From Fibrobacterota bacterium (GTDB lineage: Bacteria; Fibrobacterota; Fibrobacteria; UBA11236), in NCBI GenBank assembly GCA_023249635.1, contig JAHFCH010000009.1, positions 13,717 through 69,350 on the forward strand: DNA of 55,634 bases, in the 5' to 3' direction. The position numbers were made by a program, and so were the translations under genes. The number at the start of each line of letters is the position of its first letter. Position 1 is the first letter of the stretch. The notes under the pieces were generated by a model. That model was given only the letters and a program-made list of their open reading frames with translations. It was not told the origin of the DNA and made no database searches. Below, in pieces: positions 18,676 to 28,398 of this stretch.

Positions 18676-19334
18676 TCTTTCGATCCCGGCAGGCCCTTCG
18701 CCTTGGACACGAACCGGTAGGGAACTGCGTCCTGGTGGCAGGCCACGGCGGAACAGGTTTCCTCGCGGGGGTTGAACTCCGCATGGGCGCCTTGGAAACG
18801 GGCGGTGTCGGTTACGTTGGGATCGAAGACCACGTCGACGGAATCGTTCAGATGCGCGAGGCCGGTCATGTACTCTATCAGACCGCCGGGCGCTGTCGCC
18901 CGCCCCGGTTGGGGCAACGGGTGGCGTTGGCGTCGGACGATGACGGAGTCGAGATGCCAGCCGCGGATGAGGAGCGGTGGGGGATTGCCCGCGCCGGTTA
19001 CGGGGAAATCGACGGTGGAATAATTGCCGGGAAACCGCGAGGCCGGATCGGGATCATGATAGAAAGTATCGTTGAGGACCTCCTCGCGCCAAGCCAGGGA
19101 TTGGTTATGGCAATCGAGGCAGGTGATGGCGCCGTTGATCCGTTTATCCTCGATGCCGCGGTTGAGATGGTAGAGGTGGTTGGAATCCAGGGGCGGATAC
19201 GCATGGCAGGCCGTGCAGCCCATGCCGGTGGCGGGCGCTGCGCTCCGGGCCGTTAAGGCGGCCGAATCCATTTTCCAGTCCCCGCAGGCTACCCAGAACA
19301 GGCATCCTGCCGCGAGCCAGATCCGCTTTCCCAT
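18672..19334 (-). CDS. Triheme-type c cytochrome lipoprotein (paralog A)
   Basis: The 220-residue first gene of the operon carries a short signal peptide with lipobox ('WVAC', Cys17) and the motifs CTACH (40-44), CLDCH (72-76) and CX4CH 'CSAVACH' (194-200). It is clearly a tandem duplicate of the following gene ('HAYPPLDSNHLYHLN', 'YMTGLAHLNDSVDVVFD'). Extra conserved His residues ('NHLYHLN') could be distal heme ligands. It is divergent from the third His1-type paralog at 19510 across a 175-base spacer, which would suit shared regulation. Confidence 0.82.
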   Translation of the reverse strand: MGKRIWLAAGCLFWVACGDWKMDSAALTARSAAPATGMGCTACHAYPPLDSNHLYHLNRGIEDKRINGAITCLDCHNQSLAWREEVLNDTFYHDPDPASRFPGNYSTVDFPVTGAGNPPPLLIRGWHLDSVIVRRQRHPLPQPGRATAPGGLIEYMTGLAHLNDSVDVVFDPNVTDTARFQGAHAEFNPREETCSAVACHQDAVPYRFVSKAKGLPGSKE

Positions 19335-19509
19335 GCCGGAAAAGTTATCTACGCCGGGGCTTTCCCGCAGGCGGGAATTTCCGTTTCCTTTTCAGAAACG
19401 CTTTTGCGTAAACAGGGAGGCTTCCGCCTTCCCGCGAGCTTATATTCCGGGGTAGCGCGGGGGTTCTGGTGGGTCCGCTCCGCGTTCCACAGACATCCGG
19501 AGGATTCCC

Positions 19510-20190
19510 ATGCCATTGCAACTCCAGGGCTCGACCCTTGCCATCCTTCCCCTGCTCATGACCGCCACGCTGGCTTCCGCCCATCTCAAGCAAGGCACCC
19601 TCTTTCCCAAGGGCGGTGAGACCGTGATCGTGGGTGAAAAGGTGACCATCGCCTGGGTGCAGACCCTGGGCCACGACGGCAAATACGATCTATACCTGTC
19701 CAAGAACGGGGGCTCGTCGTGGAGCGAGTTCGGCACGCGCTGGCAAGGGCCCACCGCCGACGGCGATTCGGTGAAATACACCTGGACCGTGCCCAACTCC
19801 CCTGGTGCCACCAACCAATTGCGGATCTGCCAGCTGTTCGCGGGAGAATGCACCGATGCCGACCATATCCTCAAGAGCGCCAACTTCACCATTGCCCCGG
19901 CGGGATCGGGAGTCGTGCCATCCGCGGGCGTGACCGCGCCTTCCCTGGATTTCGATGCGGCCTCGCGCAGCCTGGGCGCCGCGTTCCTGCTCGCGACCCC
20001 GGGACGGGTAACCCTACAAGCGTTCGATCCCGAGGGTCGTCTCTTGGCGACCCTGTTCGATGCGGATAAGTCGGCCGGAAGCTACCGGCTTTCGCTTTTC
20101 GCGAACCGTTTGCAAGCGATGTCGGGTCAGGTGATTTTCCGCCTCGCCTTCGGAGCGGGCGCGTTGACCAAGGCGGTGGCGCTCCCTTAA
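19510..20190 (+). CDS. Secreted Ig-like protein with mature N-terminal His and C-terminal sorting-like domain (paralog 3)
   Basis: The 226-residue precursor starts at ATG 19510 behind GGAGGATTCCC. Its signal peptide ends ASA before 'HLKQGTLFPKGG'. Mature His1, Trp25, His31 and Asp36 align gaplessly with the genes at 14784 and 15768, and the Cys pair lies in 'RICQLFAGEC'. The C-terminal domain is 'VTLQAFDPEGRLLATL' with 'YRLSLFANRLQ'. A TATATT box at about 19440 is a plausible -10. It is separated from the other two copies by the cytochrome/DUF operon and is convergent with the DUF2341 lipoprotein gene. Confidence 0.8.
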   Translation: MPLQLQGSTLAILPLLMTATLASAHLKQGTLFPKGGETVIVGEKVTIAWVQTLGHDGKYDLYLSKNGGSSWSEFGTRWQGPTADGDSVKYTWTVPNSPGATNQLRICQLFAGECTDADHILKSANFTIAPAGSGVVPSAGVTAPSLDFDAASRSLGAAFLLATPGRVTLQAFDPEGRLLATLFDADKSAGSYRLSLFANRLQAMSGQVIFRLAFGAGALTKAVALP

Positions 20191-20209
20191 GGGCCCGGCG
20201 CCCGGTCTA

Positions 20210-22084
20210 CTAGGGCTTCTGGGTATCGTAAGCGGCCGAAATCCATTCGGCCGGCTTCGCTTCCCCCAGGTACTCCACCTCGTCCACATCGCCCTTCCAG
20301 CTGATGTTGGGATCCTGATCCGAGCCGATATGGATATCCGCCTCGAAGCGGTTGACTTCCTTGGGGATGGTCCCGGAGTTTGTTTGGTTGGGCACTTCGC
20401 GCCCGTCCAGGTACAGATGGATGGTCCCGTGATCGAAAGTGGCCGCGTACTGGTGCCATTGATCGCGGTTGAGCACGGGCACGGTACCGTTGACGTTACC
20501 CTGGATCTGCCCCATGGGATCCCCGAATTCCAGTTCGAGCTGGCCGTTCTCGAGAACGCTGAAATGCCATTCCCGCGCGTTGGGCTCCCACTTGGAGATC
20601 AGCACCTGCTCGCGCATGGGATTGGGGTTCTTCAGGCGGGCCCACATGGAAACGGTAAAGGTCTTGGCCACATCGAGGCTGGGCTGCTGGCGCACGTTCA
20701 CATAACCGTTGCTGGTATCCAAGGCGTAGCAGCCGCCCATCACACCGGTACCCGAACGCACCGCCGACTGCTCCACGTTGCCGATGGATTGCAGGAACCC
20801 GGCGAAAACGCCGCGGGCATCCAGGGCCTTGGCCCCGCTCCCGCGCTCATTAAGGTGCCAGACGCCGATGAAGCCGTTGTCGGAGCGGAACACGCCCGAG
20901 CCCTGGGATAGGGGCAGCGGCACGGCGCGGCCCCAATGCAAAACCAAGGTGCGATCGACCTTGCGGGCGGCCAGGGAATCCAGGCGCACCCATACCAGGG
21001 CTTGGCCGGCCTGGGAATCCCAACGCTCGATCTCGATCGGCAACAGACGACCGTGCCCGTCCGATACGGCCAGGTCGCTGCCGTCGCTGGCGGCCTTGGA
21101 GAAGTCGAAGCGCGGGGCCGAAAGCCGCAGGGGCATGGGGAAACCCGCCAGGGCCTTAGGCAGATCGGGCGCGTCGGCGACGAAGGCGCCTTCCAGGGCC
21201 GAGGAGTAGGGCCATTGCGCCAGGTAGTCCTGGGGCAGGGCCTCTTGCGGGCGATTGCCGTCGTTGAGGATGAAATAGCGCACGCTGTCGAAGGCCTTGC
21301 TGCCGTACCAGGCGGGCTGGGCGTTCTCGGGATAGGCCACCGGCAATCCCGTGAAGCTCTTTTCCACTTCCGAAGGGTAATAGCTATAGGGGAGGCGCCC
21401 GTCGTCGGCGGTTTCGCCCAGGGCGATGTCGCGTATATAGGCCGTGTCATTACCGCCAGCCGCGCCGGCATTGGAGGGCCGCACGTCCAGGGCCACGTAT
21501 TGCACCGCATGCCGGGAGAAGACCACGGCCTCGTAGCTGCCCAAGGGCGCGGCCGAGAAGCGGTAGATGCTGTCCGGTCCCGGGCGGGCGCAGGTGGCCA
21601 CGCCGGGGATGCATACCATGGCGTTGCGCACGTCCTGCTCGGGCGCGGGCAGGATACGTCCCACCAGGGTTACGGTAACCCGCGCGGTAAGGTCGGGCAG
21701 GTCCAGATCGCCGAGCGGCTTGTGGATGCGGGTCTGGATGGCGGAGAGGCGGCCGTCGCCTTTGCCCGGGGCATAGATGGCGTAGCGGCCATCGGGCAGG
21801 GAGTCGAAACGGTAGCGGCCGGAATCGTCCGTCGCGACCACGTGTTCGGTGAGCGATACGGGACCGTCTCCGGTGAGTTTCACCTCGGCCAGGATCACGT
21901 CGGCGCCCGGAATGGGCCGGCCGGCGTCGGTGAGCACGCGGCCGGTGAGCGATCCGGTGTTGCCGGTCTCGATGCCGCCTCCGGCCACCTTCTCCACGTC
22001 CCAGAAGCAGGCCGCGCATGCGAAGGCAGCTACGGCGGCCGCGAGGCGGATCCACGGGGCGCGGCTGGAGGGAGCGTGATTCAT
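20210..22084 (-). CDS. DUF2341/LamG lipoprotein with carboxypeptidase-regulatory-like domain
   Basis: The 624-residue lipoprotein (lipobox 'CAAC', Cys26) begins its mature part with a 'GGGIETGNTG' segment, a style common in Fibrobacter lipoproteins. A carboxypeptidase-regulatory-like Ig domain follows at about 38-110 ('SLTGRVLTDAGRPIPGADV', 'DDSGRYRFDSLPDGRYAIY'), then a DUF2341 domain at about 300-400 ('LAVSDGHGRLLPIEIERWDS') and a LamG/concanavalin-type lectin domain to the end ('GVWHLNE', 'WHQYAATFDHGTIHLYLDG'). It probably binds polysaccharide at the cell surface. Start 22084 overlaps the TIGR02147 stop as ATGA. Confidence 0.88.
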   Translation of the reverse strand: MNHAPSSRAPWIRLAAAVAAFACAACFWDVEKVAGGGIETGNTGSLTGRVLTDAGRPIPGADVILAEVKLTGDGPVSLTEHVVATDDSGRYRFDSLPDGRYAIYAPGKGDGRLSAIQTRIHKPLGDLDLPDLTARVTVTLVGRILPAPEQDVRNAMVCIPGVATCARPGPDSIYRFSAAPLGSYEAVVFSRHAVQYVALDVRPSNAGAAGGNDTAYIRDIALGETADDGRLPYSYYPSEVEKSFTGLPVAYPENAQPAWYGSKAFDSVRYFILNDGNRPQEALPQDYLAQWPYSSALEGAFVADAPDLPKALAGFPMPLRLSAPRFDFSKAASDGSDLAVSDGHGRLLPIEIERWDSQAGQALVWVRLDSLAARKVDRTLVLHWGRAVPLPLSQGSGVFRSDNGFIGVWHLNERGSGAKALDARGVFAGFLQSIGNVEQSAVRSGTGVMGGCYALDTSNGYVNVRQQPSLDVAKTFTVSMWARLKNPNPMREQVLISKWEPNAREWHFSVLENGQLELEFGDPMGQIQGNVNGTVPVLNRDQWHQYAATFDHGTIHLYLDGREVPNQTNSGTIPKEVNRFEADIHIGSDQDPNISWKGDVDEVEYLGEAKPAEWISAAYDTQKP

Positions 22085-22923
22085 CGATCGCCGTCCTGGG
22101 GCTTGCTTTCCCATTTGCTCAAGGGAAAGGCCAGGATGTTGAGGTGGAACACGGTGTCGGTGTCGTCATCGGCCTTGGCCAGCTCCAGGATCTCGCGGCG
22201 CACGGCCCGGATCTTCTCTTTGATCCTGGGAAAGTTGCGACGGGAAACGCTGATGGTCAAGGTGGAGATGTCGCGGGCTTCCAAGGGGAAGGCGTCGAAG
22301 GCGCGCTTGGCCAGGTCCAGGGTGGTTTTCTGGAACTGGACGATGGCCATGGATTTGGTTTCTTCGCCGGTCGAGATCAGGGCTTCCACCCGTTCGTACA
22401 CGCCCTTGGGGTTTTTGGCGATGAGGCCCAGGGTCTCGAGCACGGCCACGGCGCGCTCGGCCTCCTTGGCGGTAACGGCGGGCGATACCTGCTGCCCCAG
22501 CTCGCGGAAGTCGCCCTTGAAGGGGTAATAGTCCATCACCTCGCGCAGGGCCACGTAATACCAATGGCTGAACAGCTCGTAGTAGCTGGCGTCCAAGGTC
22601 TTGACCTTGGACTTCTTCACCTTGAGAATGCGATCGAAGAGCAGGTTCTTCTCGTCGTGGGTCTTGGCCTGGTTGAAGAGCACCAGCAACTCGAAATAGT
22701 CGGATTCGCCGCGCTTCATGGCGAACAGTTGGGCCAGCTTGAGCACCACCTTCAGCGAGATGTTGCTTTTGCCGGCCAACACGTTGGAGAAATATCCCGC
22801 GGAACGGATGCCGGTCTTGAGGCAGATGAAGCGATAGGAGAATTTCCCGTCGCGGGACTTCCGTTCCTGGTACAGGTCCTTAAGCAGCTTGCGATAATCG
22901 AAATACTGGTAAACGTCGATCAT
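22081..22923 (-). CDS. TIGR02147 family (DUF4423) regulator
   Basis: The 280-residue protein matches TIGR02147, a family first described in Fibrobacter succinogenes. It opens with 'YQYFDYRKLLKDLYQERK', an HTH-like region 'YRFICLKTGIRSAGYFSNVL', then 'HWYYVALREVMDYYPF' and 'DISTLTISVSR'. Members often precede secreted or lipoprotein genes and are presumed regulators. Met10 of the longer frame (ATG 22923, AAGGAT upstream) is preferred. Coupling to the DUF2341 lipoprotein suggests it controls that gene. Confidence 0.9.
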   Translation of the reverse strand: MIDVYQYFDYRKLLKDLYQERKSRDGKFSYRFICLKTGIRSAGYFSNVLAGKSNISLKVVLKLAQLFAMKRGESDYFELLVLFNQAKTHDEKNLLFDRILKVKKSKVKTLDASYYELFSHWYYVALREVMDYYPFKGDFRELGQQVSPAVTAKEAERAVAVLETLGLIAKNPKGVYERVEALISTGEETKSMAIVQFQKTTLDLAKRAFDAFPLEARDISTLTISVSRRNFPRIKEKIRAVRREILELAKADDDTDTVFHLNILAFPLSKWESKPQDGDR

Positions 22924-23340
22924 GATCCTTGGCCGCCGCTTTGGGGTCATGGCCGGGCCAGGAACCCCTGCCGGATCCGCCCCTGCGATGGAGGGGGACC
23001 GGAAGGCTGACCTAAGATAATTCCCGCGCCGCCGCCCCGCCCCGGGTGTTTCGTGGAAAATGGCGTCTCGGATTGGAGGAATTACCGTCCGCGGGCCTGT
23101 AAGGCCCGTACCTACAGGGTTTTACCGAGCCCAGGTGTTTCCTGGAACGAAACGCATTCACCCGGGAGAACCCCTGCCGGGCCGGGTCCCTTTCGGATTG
23201 GAAGGGTTGGGAGCGTTGACATGTCATTGTACCTACAACCCCCGTAATGACAATGACATTACTCCGTGGGAAAGCCTGTTCCCGGCTGCCCTCCGCCCAG
23301 GCAACGGGAACCGCATAGCCGGACTTGCTACCTTTGCCCC
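22924..23340. other. 417-base intergenic region with inverted repeat
   Basis: No convincing gene is seen. A perfect 10-bp inverted repeat (23221-23230 with 23250-23259, ATGTCATTGT/ACAATGACAT) starts inside a consensus -35 box TTGACA (23216-23221), but no good -10 follows at 17 bases. A CCTGTA...TACAGG hairpin lies in 23098-23123. The region separates divergent promoters for the TIGR02147 and ThuA-like genes. Confidence 0.6.
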
Positions 23341-24030
23341 ATGCCCTCCGGCTCCCCACCCGCTCTCCTGGTTTACAGCGAAACCGCCGGCTATCGGCAC
23401 GGCTCCATCCCCAAGGCTCTCGCGGCCGTCCGCCGCCTGGGGCGCGAAAACGGGTTCGCCGTGGTCGCGACCGAAAATCCGGAGCGCATCCGCCAAAACC
23501 TGCTGGAGGATTTCACCGGCGTCTGCTTCCTCAACACATCGGGCAACGTGCTGGATGCCCGCGGGCGCAAGGCGCTGCGGGGCTTCGTGGAGGCGGGCGG
23601 CGGCTTCGCGGGCGTGCATGCGGCCTGCGATACCGCTTACGATTGGCCCTGGTACGGAAAGCTGGTAGGCGCATGGTTCCTGAGCCATCCCCTGCAGCAG
23701 AACGCCATCGTACGCGTCGACGACCGCGCGCATCCGTCCACGCGCGCCCTGCCCGCGCGCTGGAAGCGCTGGGACGAATGGTACGATTACCGCGTCAACC
23801 CGCGAGCGCGGGTGCGCGTGCTGGCCACCCTGGACGAGCAAACCTATCGCGGCGGGAAGATGGGGGCCGATCATCCCATCGTCTGGTGCCATGAGAACGC
23901 GGGCGGGCGGGCCTGGTATACGGGGTTGGGGCATACCGGCCGCGCTTTCGCGGATCCCGCCTACCTGGGGCACCTCTTGGGGGGATTGCTGTGGACGATG
24001 CGCCTCGAGGGAAAGCGATTCGGAAAATGA
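23341..24030 (+). CDS. ThuA-like domain protein
   Basis: The 229-residue product is a ThuA/glutamine-amidotransferase-like protein: 'LLVYSETAGYRHGSIPKAL' at the N-terminus, 'FTGVCFLNTSGNVLD', 'GGGFAGVHAACDTAYDWPWY', 'HPIVWCHENAGGRAWYTGLG' and the terminal 'HLLGGLLWTM'. Members are linked to sugar or trehalose utilisation, but the reaction is undefined. ATG 23341 has no Shine-Dalgarno; TACCTT at about 23329 could be a -10 box giving a very short leader. Its stop overlaps the next start as ATGA. Confidence 0.9.
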   Translation: MPSGSPPALLVYSETAGYRHGSIPKALAAVRRLGRENGFAVVATENPERIRQNLLEDFTGVCFLNTSGNVLDARGRKALRGFVEAGGGFAGVHAACDTAYDWPWYGKLVGAWFLSHPLQQNAIVRVDDRAHPSTRALPARWKRWDEWYDYRVNPRARVRVLATLDEQTYRGGKMGADHPIVWCHENAGGRAWYTGLGHTGRAFADPAYLGHLLGGLLWTMRLEGKRFGK

Positions 24031-24719
24031 GGCTGGGGATTTTGCGTGCGACGGCCCTGGCCGCGTGCCTGGCCGCGTGCGGTCCCACGGATGCCCCCGT
24101 GAATCATGACTCCAACCAGCCGAGGAAAATCGGGCTTAGGCTCTACCGCGGCAGCTTGTACGGACGTCCCGGAATCTTCTTTTTCGAGGCTTCCGATACC
24201 GCCCTGACTTTGGCCTACGATTCCGCGCTCTGCGGCCTGTTCCAAGCCTGGAAGGGTCCTGTCCTCGGAACGCACATCAATCCCGACGGCACCTACGGCG
24301 ACCAGGGTCCTTCCTACCATCTCCAGATCGAGCATCGCCTGTGGGTGGTACGTAACAGCGAAGATACCCTGGACGCCAAGGTCCGATTCCTGGGGGTGGA
24401 TGAGGACAGCAGCGGATACATCGGCTTCCGCTATGGCCTGGTACTGCCGGCCGGGGACACGATATTCGTGACCGAGGAACCCTCCTGGGACAACCATTAC
24501 GGGGACAATGCATTGCGGCGCGATTTCATCTTCCGGGGCATCCCCTACGGCGCCACGGTGAGCGTACGCCTGGGGGGCATCGCAGGAGGCTGGCCCGAGG
24601 TCTGGGAGCAGAGCGCGGGCGGCTTGTTGCTGGGCCCGGCCGGGCAGGAGCGCCTGGAGATCGGCAACGATGACGTGTCCGCCACCAAGGTCCGCTGGAC
24701 GGGGTCGGGCGCGCATTGA
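24027..24719 (+). CDS. Uncharacterised lipoprotein
   Basis: The 230-residue product is not recognised. It has a clear lipoprotein signal ('ATALAACLAAC') and a beta-rich body ('GLRLYRGSLYGRPGIFFFEA', 'LDAKVRFLGVDEDSSGYIGF'). It is translationally coupled to the ThuA-like gene at one end (ATGA) and to recF at the other (TGATG), so the three form one transcription unit. Confidence 0.78.
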   Translation: MRLGILRATALAACLAACGPTDAPVNHDSNQPRKIGLRLYRGSLYGRPGIFFFEASDTALTLAYDSALCGLFQAWKGPVLGTHINPDGTYGDQGPSYHLQIEHRLWVVRNSEDTLDAKVRFLGVDEDSSGYIGFRYGLVLPAGDTIFVTEEPSWDNHYGDNALRRDFIFRGIPYGATVSVRLGGIAGGWPEVWEQSAGGLLLGPAGQERLEIGNDDVSATKVRWTGSGAH

Positions 24720-25801
24720 TGCTCCTGGAGACCCTGACCCTCAACCAGTTCCGCAATTATGAAGCCCAGCAGGCCGCTTTCTGCCCGGGGCTCAACCTGC
24801 TCTCGGGACCCAACGGCCACGGCAAAACCAATCTCCTCGAAGCCATCCATTACGGGTGCCTGGCGCATTCGCAGCGCACCCGCAAGGACAAGGAATTGAT
24901 CCGCTGGGGCGCTTCCGCCTTCGTGCTGCGTCTACAAGGCCGCGTGGGCGAGCAGGCGCATACCCAATCGGTGGAATACGCCGAGTCCGGACACAAGCGG
25001 GTGAAGGTGGAGGGCCGCGAAAGCAAACGCCTCTCCGATCTGCTCGGGCACTTCTCCGTGGTCTCCTTCAGCCCCGAGGATCTCGATCTCATCCGCTCCG
25101 GCCCTCAGCTGCGCCGCCGCTTCCTGGACGTGCTGCTGTGCCAGTTCTCCCTCGACTACCTGGATACCTTGCGCCATTACAATGGCGCGCTCAAGCAGCG
25201 CAATAGCTTGCTGAAGCAGATGGGTGGCAACGATGTCTTGGCCGCTTACGATGAGCCCCTGGTGGAACATGGAACGCGCATTACGCTCATGCGGCGCCGC
25301 GCCCTGGCCGATATGGCGCCCCTCGCGGGCGAAGCCTACCGCTTCATCTCGGACGCCGGCGAGGAATTGACCCTAGGTCTTTCCGGCAGCGTCTCCGATG
25401 CCTCCGAGGAAGCATCCCTGCGGGCCGCCTTCCGCCGCAAGCTGGAAAGCCTGCGCGTCGCCGAGCGCGAAACCGGCGTCACCCTGGCAGGCCCCCACCG
25501 CGAGGATCTGGCCATCGATCTTTCCGGCCGCCCCGCCCGCGACTTCGGATCCCAGGGCCAGAAGCGCTCCGTGGCCTTGTCGCTCAAGCTGGCCTCGGCC
25601 CGCCTGCTTGAGGCCAAGCAGGGGCGCTGGCCCATCCTTTTGCTCGACGACGTATTCGCCGAGCTGGACGAATCACGCCGCCGCCGTATCGGCGATTTGG
25701 TGCGCGGCAAGGGCCAGGTTTTCATCGCGAATCCCCGCGCCGCCGACTTGCCTTTCGAGCCTGAAAAAACCTTGAACCTGCGCCACGGCACGCTGGCCTG
25801 A
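24719..25801 (+). CDS. recF: RecF, DNA recombination and gap-repair ATPase
   Basis: The 360-residue protein has the SMC-like RecF features: N-terminal 'LTLNQFRNYEAQQ', Walker A 'GPNGHGKTNLLEAIH' (near residue 32), 'FSPEDLDLIRSGPQLRRRFL', the signature 'SQGQKRSVALSLKLA' and Walker B 'ILLLDDVFAELDE'. It loads RecA at gaps with RecO/RecR. ATG 24719 overlaps the upstream stop (TGATG); a TTG three bases earlier is less likely. It is followed after 174 bases by dciA and gyrB. Confidence 0.96.
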   Translation: MLLETLTLNQFRNYEAQQAAFCPGLNLLSGPNGHGKTNLLEAIHYGCLAHSQRTRKDKELIRWGASAFVLRLQGRVGEQAHTQSVEYAESGHKRVKVEGRESKRLSDLLGHFSVVSFSPEDLDLIRSGPQLRRRFLDVLLCQFSLDYLDTLRHYNGALKQRNSLLKQMGGNDVLAAYDEPLVEHGTRITLMRRRALADMAPLAGEAYRFISDAGEELTLGLSGSVSDASEEASLRAAFRRKLESLRVAERETGVTLAGPHREDLAIDLSGRPARDFGSQGQKRSVALSLKLASARLLEAKQGRWPILLLDDVFAELDESRRRRIGDLVRGKGQVFIANPRAADLPFEPEKTLNLRHGTLA

Positions 25802-25975
25802 AGGCCGGCTCCAAAGCCGTAACGGCGGGCTTTCCCGGGCCTCCGATTCGGCCTGAAAATCCCCGATTTCCGCACGAATTTTCTAGCTTTCCAACACGGG
25901 AAATCAGCCCCCGAAAGTGGTATTCTCAAGAGGTTGGCGAGGGGTCGGCTAAGGCCGAAAATCAAGCGAAGACCA

Positions 25976-26281
25976 ATGGCAAAACGCTCAGGGCGCTCCA
26001 GGAATCTCGCGGGAATTTCCCAGGTCCTTGGGAGCCTTTTGGACCAGGCTGGCCTGGCCCATTTGGTTTACGAAGAGAAGTTGCGCGGCCATTGGGCCGC
26101 GCTGATGGGGCCCAAGGCTTCGGCGATCGCCAAGCTGGAAAGCCTCAAGGGTTGGACTTTGAAAGTGCGGGTCGAAAACGCCACCTGGCGCAACGAACTC
26201 CACTTCCAAAAGGACGCCATCCGCAAACGGGCCAATGAGCTGCTCGGCGCGGAACTGGTGAGAGACATTCAACTGATGTAG
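25976..26281 (+). CDS. dciA: DUF721/DciA family protein
   Basis: The 101-residue product matches DUF721 (DciA), proposed to help load the replicative helicase DnaB in bacteria lacking DnaC/DnaI. Typical elements are 'ISQVLGSLLDQAGLAHLVYE' and 'HWAALMGPKASAIAKLESLK' followed by 'GWTLKVRVENATWRNELHF'. The location between recF and gyrB is the usual one. ATG 25976 was chosen over an upstream TTG because the domain starts soon after it. A hairpin (26292-26310) lies before gyrB. Confidence 0.85.
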   Translation: MAKRSGRSRNLAGISQVLGSLLDQAGLAHLVYEEKLRGHWAALMGPKASAIAKLESLKGWTLKVRVENATWRNELHFQKDAIRKRANELLGAELVRDIQLM

Positions 26282-28276
<1,995 letters not shown>

Positions 28277-28398
28277 CCGGCCCTCCCCTCCGCCCCCCAC
28301 CTGGAATCCTGCAATTACCTCCGGTTTTTGCGGGTTTCAGGTCAAGGCATGGTAAACCTTTCCCATGTAATCCGGACCGTATCGGATCTTGGCCCGCG

